Below, in pieces: positions 1 through 6,869 of a stretch of DNA of 7,659 nt. The notes under the pieces are model-generated. The model saw only the letters and a list, made by a program, of their open reading frames with translations. It did no database searches and was not told the DNA's origin. This DNA is from Bacteroidales bacterium (GTDB lineage Bacteria; Bacteroidota; Bacteroidia; Bacteroidales; JAADJA01), in contig JAOZOC010000013.1 in NCBI GenBank assembly GCA_029933495.1, positions 9,995 through 17,653 of the forward strand, written 5' to 3'. The position numbers and the translations under genes were made by a program. Numbering within the stretch: position 1 is the first letter of the stretch; the number at the start of each line of letters is the position of its first letter.

Positions 1-2234
1 CTGATAATACTGTTTCCTGATGCCTGCTTGGCATATTTCTGCATATTTCCCAGGGTCTGAGTTTGTTCATTGTCTGACATAAATTCTATCAGACTACTGT
101 TGAAAGCAAAGTTTGATGATGCATAAGTAATCTGAACAGGGCTAAAAACAGCAATCCCTCCACCTGTCTCATTTTCCAGTAGTAAAGTGCCTCCTGAATT
201 TATTTCCGGATTATCAAATCCAGCAAAACAGCCGGAAGCCACAATGAACACCGGCAGTTTATCATAATTTGTCCAGCTTTCAATCTGCTCTTTGGTCAGG
301 ACGAGTTCGTGTGCCCAGGTGTCATCACCTCCGTGTCCGGTATAATTTATCAGGAATCTCCCGGCCTCGATTTGTGAATCAATTGACTGGTTTACTTCAG
401 GGTAGCGGGGGCCTTCAGGTGTTTGAACAAGCTCAAAGAAATCCAGATAGGTCTTTGTTATGTTGAATGGGTTTGAGTTCATCGGGATAAGCTCTGTAAG
501 TGAATCGGCCTGAGTAAGATGAAGATTGTTATCGCCGTCATCCGCTACGAAACAAACTTCATTTTTCCAGTTACCCAATGTCGCTTCCGACGTTTCGTAA
601 TGAAAAATTTTTTCAATATAGTTTTGGACTTCAGCATCAGTCAGAGCCGGAATTCGTCCTATTCCAATATCAACAATACCTTCCGTACCTTCGTCATTAT
701 CAAGCCAGCCGTAAAAATCATCACTTCCAAATGCTGTAACCGAATTCAGCGAAACTTCCGTTTCCATAACCGGAACCAGATTTGTATTGTTCTCAATTCT
801 GTCTTTGTAGTCATAGGATGCTCTGCCAATCAGGAGAAGGTATTCAGGTTTGTTGTTACTTCCAGCCTTGTCATAAAGATACTTCACGAAGTCTCTGATT
901 GCCGCAACATCCTGTGCACCTGAGGAAAACTCGTTAAAAATCTGTCCGGGAGTTGCAATGACCGATGTCAATCCTTCATTTTCCTGATGAAAGTCGGCAA
1001 GTTGTTGTGCTTCATTCGTAAAATCGTCATAAGAAACAATTATCATATCCGGAGGGTCGAGTGAATGGAGGTTTTGATTAGGAACCTGTTCCACAAATGA
1101 AGGTGATGATGTTTCTGAATTGTTAAAAGCAATGAATTCCAGAAGGTTATCTGTTTCGGTTTTAAAAGAGAGCATATTGCCTGACAAATCGAAATCAATC
1201 TTTTTGACGTTAAGCGGGTCGGTAACATTCCAGATATCCGTTTCGGGAGTCGCATTCGATACCTGAAACTCTGTGACATTCCCGTTTCCGGTCACATCTG
1301 CACATCTGAATGAAAACGAACCATCTTGAAAAGTGAGTGTTCTTTTATAATTTATTGCAAAATAATTTAGCCAGGCAGATGTAGTATCGGCGGAAATAAA
1401 TTCCAATTCAATATTAAAATTATCCGTTAACGGTGTAAATATCAATGTATCTGTTTTAGTCCTTCCGTAAAGAGTTGAACCGGAATTTATTGCCGGAATC
1501 GTAAACTCTTTTTGCTCCTCACCATCAATATAAATCCTGAATAACCCCTCCTCATAAGTTCTTGCAGCAACGTTGATTACCAGATTTAAAGGTGATGATA
1601 AATCCGCATCAGGTAACGAAACTGTAAAATCAACGGAGCTGTTTCCTGCAAGCTCTTCACCATACCATTCTTTTCCTGCTTTCAGAAGATTAACTGTTTC
1701 CTCTTCGTGCAGGTAGTAATCATCTCCGGTTGTTTTTGTGAAAGTTGCGGGAAGTGTTGATTGCTCCTCTGTCTCAATCCTTTTGCCTTCTCCAAGGTCG
1801 GTAGTCAGAAAATAATATGTATAATCGGAATAGTAGTTTATTTGATGTTCAAACAGGGAGGCCTCGTCATTTAAACTCCACTCTGTCGGCCCTTCACCAT
1901 AAAACAGTATATAATCTTCCGGATCGAAGGAGCTGTCGTCTTCCCCTGAAACAAAGATTGCGTTTTCCTGCAAATCATCATATCTGAATTCCGAATTCTG
2001 CTCCGGCAGCATTCCGTTGCCGTTTCCATAAATCCTGATATTCTTGGGATTGATTGCTGTTGGGTCAATGCCGTAACTTACCAGGTCATCGTATCCTATT
2101 TTATAGATGCCGTAATGACCGGTTGAAAGTTTGTACCAGTTGCCTGATGACAGAACCGAATTTTGTGAGAAGCCGGATAAGCCCAGTAAAATGAGCACAG
2201 GCAATACTAAGAAAGCATAAGGTTGTTTTTTCAT
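1..2234 (-). CDS. porU: Type IX secretion system sortase PorU-like C25 peptidase (3' end off the window)
   Basis: The frame is open for 744 codons from ATG at 2234 down to the window edge, with no stop or frameshift. In the T9SS, PorU is the cell-surface transpeptidase-like enzyme that removes the C-terminal signal of cargo proteins and links them to A-LPS. What is visible: a signal peptide (residues 1 to about 23, basic start, Leu-rich core, likely cleavage before Gln24). Next comes a beta-rich N-terminal region with the PorU-typical 'GIYKI' (about 42-46), 'IRIYGNGNG' and 'ILFYGEGPTEW' segments. A gingipain-type catalytic domain follows from about residue 395 (YLLLIGRASY 465-474, GSDDFYGW near 505, IGRIPA near 526, ADDGD 564-568). 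The catalytic pair is His634 in YTGHGGDDTW and Cys669 in ASGCFAGFDNP. This fits the His/Cys dyad of Porphyromonas gingivalis PorU (Cys690, from memory). Family members usually run to about 1100-1300 residues, so the C-terminal part is missing here. The alternative is a C25 protease that is itself T9SS cargo; the unseen C-terminus would decide. Confidence 0.82.
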   Translation of the reverse strand, partial: MKKQPYAFLVLPVLILLGLSGFSQNSVLSSGNWYKLSTGHYGIYKIGYDDLVSYGIDPTAINPKNIRIYGNGNGMLPEQNSEFRYDDLQENAIFVSGEDDSSFDPEDYILFYGEGPTEWSLNDEASLFEHQINYYSDYTYYFLTTDLGEGKRIETEEQSTLPATFTKTTGDDYYLHEEETVNLLKAGKEWYGEELAGNSSVDFTVSLPDADLSSPLNLVINVAARTYEEGLFRIYIDGEEQKEFTIPAINSGSTLYGRTKTDTLIFTPLTDNFNIELEFISADTTSAWLNYFAINYKRTLTFQDGSFSFRCADVTGNGNVTEFQVSNATPETDIWNVTDPLNVKKIDFDLSGNMLSFKTETDNLLEFIAFNNSETSSPSFVEQVPNQNLHSLDPPDMIIVSYDDFTNEAQQLADFHQENEGLTSVIATPGQIFNEFSSGAQDVAAIRDFVKYLYDKAGSNNKPEYLLLIGRASYDYKDRIENNTNLVPVMETEVSLNSVTAFGSDDFYGWLDNDEGTEGIVDIGIGRIPALTDAEVQNYIEKIFHYETSEATLGNWKNEVCFVADDGDNNLHLTQADSLTELIPMNSNPFNITKTYLDFFELVQTPEGPRYPEVNQSIDSQIEAGRFLINYTGHGGDDTWAHELVLTKEQIESWTNYDKLPVFIVASGCFAGFDNPEINSGGTLLLENETGGGIAVFSPVQITYASSNFAFNSSLIEFMSDNEQTQTLGNMQKYAKQASGNSII

Positions 2235-2287
2235 AATTTACTTTTATTAATTAATGAAAACTGTTGATTATCAATGAAAAGTAAATT
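2235..2287 (-). promoter_or_regulatory. 11-bp perfect inverted repeat directly before the porU start codon
   Basis: The arms AATTTACTTTT (2235-2245) and AAAAGTAAATT (2277-2287) are exact reverse complements separated by 31 bases; the left arm abuts the porU ATG. Inside the loop lies a second small inverted repeat, TTGAT-T-ATCAA (2264-2274), and the 8-bp palindrome TTAATTAA (2247-2254). In porU mRNA the arms could pair next to the start codon. The stem has only one G-C pair, so it would be weak as RNA; a DNA-binding site is equally possible. No Shine-Dalgarno sequence is present, as is usual in Bacteroidota. Function is inference. Confidence 0.4.
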
Positions 2288-2397
2288 TTATCCGATAGGC
2301 TGTATTTTTTTTATTTAAAAATAATTTAAGGCTTTAATTTCGCTTACAACAATAGAGATGAGAAGTTTTTGGTTTTGGTTGCGTTATTAACTTTTTT

Positions 2398-2415
2398 TTT
2401 GAAACTTATTTCAAA
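2398..2415. promoter_or_regulatory. Palindrome TTTGAAA-N4-TTTCAAA, candidate operator
   Basis: Two perfect 7-bp arms, TTTGAAA (2398-2404) and TTTCAAA (2409-2415), flank the 4-base centre CTTA. The site ends 18 bases upstream of the TAnnTTTG box at 2434, so it would lie roughly at -50 to -33 relative to a start near 2448. This is a usual place for a dimeric regulator to bind. No specific regulator family can be named from the sequence. AT-richness raises the chance of a fortuitous palindrome. Confidence 0.35.
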
Positions 2416-2433
2416 TTTAATTGTTATTAAAAG

Positions 2434-2441
2434 TACTTTTG
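2434..2441 (+). promoter_or_regulatory. Candidate -7 box of the glycogen synthase-phosphorylase promoter
   Basis: TACTTTTG is an exact match to TAnnTTTG, the -7 element read by the Bacteroidota primary sigma factor. No clear TTTG -33 element sits at the usual distance; the region where it would fall is the end of the TTTGAAA/TTTCAAA palindrome. If used, transcription would start near 2448 and give a leader of about 195 nt that contains all the hairpin repeats up to ATG 2643. The assignment rests on consensus match and position only. Confidence 0.42.
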
Positions 2442-2458
2442 CCAGCTTTTTTACGTAT

Positions 2459-2600
2459 AACCTGTAAGGTTTATGCGATGGCAGGCGGGAGGCCTTTAAC
2501 CTTGCAGGTTTTGGTTTATGCTATAGCAGGCGGGAGGTACTAAACCTTGCAGGTTTGAGTTTTATGATTGCAGCAGTAATGATTTTAACCTTGAGGGTTT
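2459..2600 (+). repeat. Four mini-hairpins AACCT-N3-AGGTT in the leader
   Basis: A short stem-loop recurs at 2459-2471 (AACCTGTAAGGTT), 2498-2510 and 2543-2555 (both AACCTTGCAGGTT) and 2587-2599 (AACCTTGAGGGTT). The stem is 5 bp with a 3-base loop (GTA, TGC, TGC, TGA). The third copy gains an extra A-T pair. The fourth has one T-G position, which could still pair as a G-U wobble in RNA. Spacing between copies is 39, 45 and 44 bases. The stem is constant while the loop varies. Short AACCT/AGGTT palindromes are, as I recall, frequent between genes in Bacteroidota genomes; their role is not known to me. Confidence 0.65.
2468..2600 (+). repeat. Tandem repeat, 45-bp period, two good copies and one decayed
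   Basis: Unit 1 (2468-2511) and unit 2 (2513-2556) are 44 bases each, start 45 bases apart and differ at only 6 positions. Both begin GGTTTATG, contain the identical 12-mer GCAGGCGGGAGG, and end with the hairpin AACCTTGCAGGTTT. A third copy (about 2557-2600) is recognisable from TTTATG, GCAG and the terminal hairpin but has lost the G-rich core and about 2 bases. A partial unit, only the terminal hairpin, precedes unit 1 (2459-2472). The array ends 42 bases before the ATG of the fused gene. The spacing and gradual decay suggest local duplication of a palindromic intergenic element. Confidence 0.72.
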
Positions 2601-2642
2601 GCGTAAAATGTTTAACAAAATTGAAAATAAAAATATTAATAT

Positions 2643-5600
2643 ATGAAACCGAATTATTTGTTTGAAGTAAGTTGGGAAGTTTGTAACAAGTTGGGCGGGA
2701 TTTATACTGTTCTTTCCTCAAAGTCGGAGGCGGTACAAAAGGAGTTGGGAGATAATTATTTTTTTATAGGGCCTGATGTCTGGAAAGAGACAATTGACAA
2801 TCCAGACTTTTTGGAGGATAACTCAATTCACACTGCCTGGCGTGAAAGTGCCAAAATGGAAGGTCTTAATATCCGTATAGGAAGATGGAATATTCCAGGA
2901 AAACCGATTGCTATTCTTGTGGATTTTACTCCATATTTTCCTGAAAAGGATAAAATCCTTGCATCTTTTTGGGAAACATATAAACTAGATTCACTTCCCG
3001 GAGGATGGGATTATATAGAGCCTGTTCTTTTCGGTTATGCTGCCGGTAAGGTGATTGAGAGTTTCTATGAGTTCTACCTGTCAGCACAGGATCATATTAT
3101 TGCGCACTTTCATGAATGGATGGCTGGTGGTGGTGTTCTTTATCTGAAAAATAAAGTACCGCAGATTGGAACAGTCTTTACAACACATGCAACAACGCTT
3201 GGAAGATCAATAGCCGGAAACGGTATGCCTTTGTATCGTGACCTGGAGAAGTATAAGCCTTTTGAGGTGGCCAAACAACTTGGGGTGGTTTCTAAAAATT
3301 CGATAGAGTATGTGGCTGCAAACCAAGCGGATAGTTTTGCAACAGTTAGTGATGTTACTGCAAAAGAGTGCAAGGCATTTTTGTTTAAGGAGCCGGATAT
3401 TGTTACTCCAAATGGCTTTACAGATTCCTTTTATCCCAATGAAGATCGTCTTCCTGAAAAGAGAATGCAGGCAAGGGAAAAACTTGTTGAAGTTGCAGCA
3501 ATAGTGACAGGGCAGGAGATTGACAATGATTCTTTGTTTGTGATTACAAGTGGACGTTATGAATATAAAAATAAAGGGCTGGATGTTTTTATTCGTGCTC
3601 TGGGAGCCATAAATAAGAACAATGATAGCAAGAAGAAACTGGTTGCTTTTATTACTGTTCCTGCGCATCACGGTGGACCTCTTTTGAGACCGGATAATGA
3701 TAAAAGAGCTGTTGAAACGGATAATAATAAATACTTGACACATATTTTGTTCAATAGTAAAACAGATCCTGTATTAAATGAAATTAATAGAAGCGGGCTT
3801 GACAACACTCCTGATTCAAATGTTTTAATAGTTTTTGTTCCAGCTTATCTTAACGGTAATGATGGCGTATTTAATATGGACTATTATGATTTGCTTCTTG
3901 GTTTCGACCTGTCGGTATTTCCGTCATATTATGAGCCCTGGGGATACACTCCGCTCGAAAGTATTGCTTTCAGAATACCCACAGTTACGACCCAGCTTGC
4001 AGGATTTGGTGTTTGGGTAAATGATAATTGCAAAATAGAACATAATTCTGTAACCGTTTGTTATCGGACTGATGATAATGATGACGAGATAGTTGTTGAA
4101 CTTAAAGAAGCATTTGATTATTTTCTTTCATCATCTTCCGAAAATATTGAGAAGGCTGCCAATGAGGCTTATCAATGTTCCAGAGGTTTGTTGTGGGAGC
4201 AACTTGTTTCCAGATATTGGGATCTCTATTCCATTGCACTGGATAAGGTTGATGATCGTTCCGACCTGTTCAAGGGCAAGCAGTCGTTAAATCTTATGTT
4301 GTCTGCAAACGGGAAAAAGGAAAAGCCGGTTTGGAAGAGGGTTTTGGTTAAAACTAATATCCCTAAGGAACTGGAGCAATTAAAAGAACTGACCCAAAAC
4401 CTATGGTGGACATGGAACTATGAAGCACGCGAACTTTTTAGACTGATTGACCCGGAAGGGTGGCAGAAGAGTGATCATAATCCGATTTTACTTCTCGATA
4501 TGCTTGACTACGACAGGCTACAGTCACTTGCTTCGGATAAGCCTTTTATAAATAATCTGCAAAAGGTATATAAAAGATTTAAGGATTATATGTCAGTTGA
4601 AAAACCGGCAAATAGTGGTAAAGTTGCATATTTTAGTATGGAGTTTGGCCTTTGTGAGAATCTGAGAATCTACTCCGGAGGATTGGGGATTCTGGCAGGG
4701 GACTATCTTAAGCAGGCAAGTGATTCCAATTTTGATTTAGTGGGTGTTGGCCTCCTTTACAGATATGGTTTTTTTGAGCAAAGTATTTCGCTGTTTGGCG
4801 ATCAGTCACCACAATATATACCTCAGAGTTTTAGTCATTTGCCGCTTAAACCGGTTCTTAAGGATGGAGAGTGGCTTAAGGTTTCTTTAGCGCTTCCGGG
4901 AAGAAAACTTACTGCAAAAGTTTGGCAGGTTGATGTGGGCCGGATTCCGCTTTATCTGCTGGATACCGATATAGGTGAGAATACTCCCGAAGACAGATTT
5001 ATTACACATCAGCTTTATGGTGGCGACTGGCATAACAGGTTCAAGCAGGAACTTTTGCTTGGCGTTGGAGGCATCAGGATAATAAATTCTCTCGGAATAA
5101 ATTCTGATGTTTATCATCTTAATGAAGGACATGCAGCATTTGCGGGCCTTGAACGCCTGCATCTCCTTGTTGAAGAAGATGGACTTTCTTTCAATCTTGC
5201 AGTTGAAGTTGTCAGAGCATCATCATTATTTACAACTCATACTCCTGTTCCTGCCGGCCATGATGCCTTTACAGAAGATATCTTGCGGACATATATTCCG
5301 CATTATGCCGAAAGGTTAAATATTACCTGGGATGAGTTTATGAATCTTGGGCGTATGCATGGAAGGCCGGATGAGAAATTTTCGATGAGTGTGCTTGCTG
5401 CTAACCTTTCGCAGGAGATGAACGGTGTCAGTAAAATACATGGCAGAGTGTCGCGCGAAATGTTTAAAGATATGTATGATGGCTATTTTGCCGATGAGCT
5501 GCATATAGGATATGTTACCAACGGTGTTCACCTTGGAACCTGGACAGAGAAGCATTGGCAGAACTTGTATGACAAAGAATTTGGGAAAGGGTTCAGAGAA

Positions 5601-6854
5601 GATATCTCAAATCCTGAATTTTGGAAAAAGATACACTTGCTTAGTGATGAGGCTGTATGGAATACCAGGCAAAAAAGCAAAGCGGAGTTTGTCAGATTTC
5701 TTAAAGATAAGGTTTATCTTGATCTGACCAGACGACAGGAGAGTCCGAAAAATATTTTGAGAACAATTGATCATATTGATGAAGATGCTCTATATATTGG
5801 CTTTGCCCGCAGGTTTGCGACCTACAAAAGAGCACATCTGATTTTCTCAAATCCTGAGAGACTTGCTCAGATATTGAACCACCCGGAAAAGCCGGTGCGG
5901 ATTATCTTTGCAGGGAAAGCTCATCCTAATGATAAACCGGGTCAGGATATAATCAAGCGGATAATCGAACTTTCAAAAATGCCTGAGTTTGCAGGCAGGT
6001 TAATTTTTCTGGAAAACTACAATATGCATATCGCTTCTTATCTGGTTTCTGGTGTTGATATATGGTTGAATACACCAACAAGACCTCTTGAAGCATCAGG
6101 AACAAGTGGAGAAAAGGCTGTGATGAATGGTGTTGTTAACTTTAGTGTTCTTGATGGCTGGTATGCTGAAGGTTACCGTGAAAATGCCGGATGGGCGATT
6201 CAGGAGGCCAGAACATATGGAAATCAACAGTTCCAGGATGAACTGGATGCCGAAACAATTTATGATATGTTAGAAGATGAGATCATTACTCTCTATTTCG
6301 ATAAAAGCGATGACGGTATATCCCATAAGTGGGTTTCGTATGTGAAAAATACAATTTCGGAAATAGCTCCGAATTACACAATGAAGCGTATGCTTGACGA
6401 TTATATTGATAAGTTTTACAATAAACTTGTTGATCGGTCGCGAAAAATGCAGCAGAATAATTATTCCTTTGCAAGGAAAATAGAACGCTGGAAAAGAAGA
6501 ATAGTTAAAGGCTGGAATGATATGGAAATTGTTTCTGCTAAATATCCTGGTAATGATGCAGATAACGTTTTTATGGGAGAAAAGGCTGATATTGAACTCA
6601 AACTCAGACCTAATGGTCTGAATGCGGAGGATATTGGTGTGGAACTTCTTGTAGGCAAGAAGGAGAATGATGATGAGGAGAAAGTAAAATATGTTATTGA
6701 GCTTGAACTTAATGGCGTTGAAGATGATATCGCAATATACAGCGGGAAGGCACCCATTGAGGTGTCGGGAATGGTTCGCTTTATTTACAGAATCTATCCT
6801 AAGTCGGATATGCTACCGCATCGTCAGGATTTTAATTTGGTTAAGTGGGTTTAA
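2643..6854 (+). CDS. Fused glycogen synthase (GT3) and alpha-glucan phosphorylase (GT35), 1403 aa
   Basis: Residues 1 to about 545 match glycogen synthase of the animal/fungal GT3 family, which adds glucose from a nucleotide sugar (UDP-glucose in eukaryotes) to glycogen. Landmarks are GGIYTV (18-23), AHFHEW (154-159), TTHATTLGR (180-188, His182 and Arg188), SGRYEYKNKG (303-312, Arg305 and Lys311) and the E-x7-E pair Glu431/Glu439 in YYEPWGYTPLE. Residues of about 565 to 1403 match short-type alpha-glucan phosphorylases, PLP enzymes that release glucose-1-phosphate. Here there is a DUF3417-like start (LWWTWN 587-592), SMEFG (665-669), SGGLGILAGD (678-687), the phosphate-site pattern RRFATYK (Arg1057, Lys1062) and EASGTSGEK with the probable PLP lysine Lys1158. 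A C-terminal beta region ends in the family-like LPHRQDFNLVKWV. The protein is probably cytoplasmic, with no signal peptide. The start is fixed by family-typical FEVSWEV right after Met1. The eukaryotic arginine cluster for glucose-6-phosphate control is not seen near 500-526. This GT3+GT35 layout is, from memory, found in other Bacteroidota. Confidence 0.95.
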   Translation: MKPNYLFEVSWEVCNKLGGIYTVLSSKSEAVQKELGDNYFFIGPDVWKETIDNPDFLEDNSIHTAWRESAKMEGLNIRIGRWNIPGKPIAILVDFTPYFPEKDKILASFWETYKLDSLPGGWDYIEPVLFGYAAGKVIESFYEFYLSAQDHIIAHFHEWMAGGGVLYLKNKVPQIGTVFTTHATTLGRSIAGNGMPLYRDLEKYKPFEVAKQLGVVSKNSIEYVAANQADSFATVSDVTAKECKAFLFKEPDIVTPNGFTDSFYPNEDRLPEKRMQAREKLVEVAAIVTGQEIDNDSLFVITSGRYEYKNKGLDVFIRALGAINKNNDSKKKLVAFITVPAHHGGPLLRPDNDKRAVETDNNKYLTHILFNSKTDPVLNEINRSGLDNTPDSNVLIVFVPAYLNGNDGVFNMDYYDLLLGFDLSVFPSYYEPWGYTPLESIAFRIPTVTTQLAGFGVWVNDNCKIEHNSVTVCYRTDDNDDEIVVELKEAFDYFLSSSSENIEKAANEAYQCSRGLLWEQLVSRYWDLYSIALDKVDDRSDLFKGKQSLNLMLSANGKKEKPVWKRVLVKTNIPKELEQLKELTQNLWWTWNYEARELFRLIDPEGWQKSDHNPILLLDMLDYDRLQSLASDKPFINNLQKVYKRFKDYMSVEKPANSGKVAYFSMEFGLCENLRIYSGGLGILAGDYLKQASDSNFDLVGVGLLYRYGFFEQSISLFGDQSPQYIPQSFSHLPLKPVLKDGEWLKVSLALPGRKLTAKVWQVDVGRIPLYLLDTDIGENTPEDRFITHQLYGGDWHNRFKQELLLGVGGIRIINSLGINSDVYHLNEGHAAFAGLERLHLLVEEDGLSFNLAVEVVRASSLFTTHTPVPAGHDAFTEDILRTYIPHYAERLNITWDEFMNLGRMHGRPDEKFSMSVLAANLSQEMNGVSKIHGRVSREMFKDMYDGYFADELHIGYVTNGVHLGTWTEKHWQNLYDKEFGKGFREDISNPEFWKKIHLLSDEAVWNTRQKSKAEFVRFLKDKVYLDLTRRQESPKNILRTIDHIDEDALYIGFARRFATYKRAHLIFSNPERLAQILNHPEKPVRIIFAGKAHPNDKPGQDIIKRIIELSKMPEFAGRLIFLENYNMHIASYLVSGVDIWLNTPTRPLEASGTSGEKAVMNGVVNFSVLDGWYAEGYRENAGWAIQEARTYGNQQFQDELDAETIYDMLEDEIITLYFDKSDDGISHKWVSYVKNTISEIAPNYTMKRMLDDYIDKFYNKLVDRSRKMQQNNYSFARKIERWKRRIVKGWNDMEIVSAKYPGNDADNVFMGEKADIELKLRPNGLNAEDIGVELLVGKKENDDEEKVKYVIELELNGVEDDIAIYSGKAPIEVSGMVRFIYRIYPKSDMLPHRQDFNLVKWV

Positions 6855-6869
6855 TATAAAACAATAATT

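Larger units (their letters stand above)
2235..2642. other. Divergent intergenic region with regulatory sites and tandem repeats
   Basis: This 408-bp stretch separates the divergent porU and glycogen synthase-phosphorylase genes, so it must hold both promoters. No credible protein-coding frame was seen. From left to right it holds the inverted repeat before porU (2235-2287), an AT-rich stretch, a run of nine T (2392-2400), the TTTGAAA/TTTCAAA palindrome (2398-2415), a TAnnTTTG box (2434-2441), mini-hairpins and tandem 45-bp units (2459-2600), and an A/T-rich leader without a Shine-Dalgarno sequence just before ATG 2643. The repeat part is visibly richer in G (GCAGGCGGGAGG) than its AT-rich surroundings. 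Confidence 0.8.

Noticed and set aside
519..923. A 134-codon plus-strand frame opposite the C25 protease gene
   Set aside because: It is antisense to conserved catalytic-domain segments of the PorU-like gene and shows no recognisable protein features.
2316..2352. A porU promoter made of TATTTTTA (minus strand, 2323-2316) and TTG near 2349
   Set aside because: The -7 box misses the final G of TAnnTTTG and the spacer of about 23 bases is long, so it is not better than chance in this AT-rich stretch.
2459..2600. Possible CRISPR array
   Set aside because: Units are directly tandem with no unique spacers, copies decay rapidly, and no cas genes are present.
3207..3743. A 178-codon open frame on the minus strand inside the fused glycogen gene
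   Set aside because: It lies wholly antisense to conserved GT3 motifs, has low-complexity Ile/Asn/Cys-rich composition and matches no family I recognise.
4280..4400. The fusion being an assembly or sequencing artefact at the junction of the two enzymes
   Set aside because: The frame runs continuously through the linker with no stop, no frameshift and no internal start with gene-like spacing, and the same architecture is recalled from other Bacteroidota.
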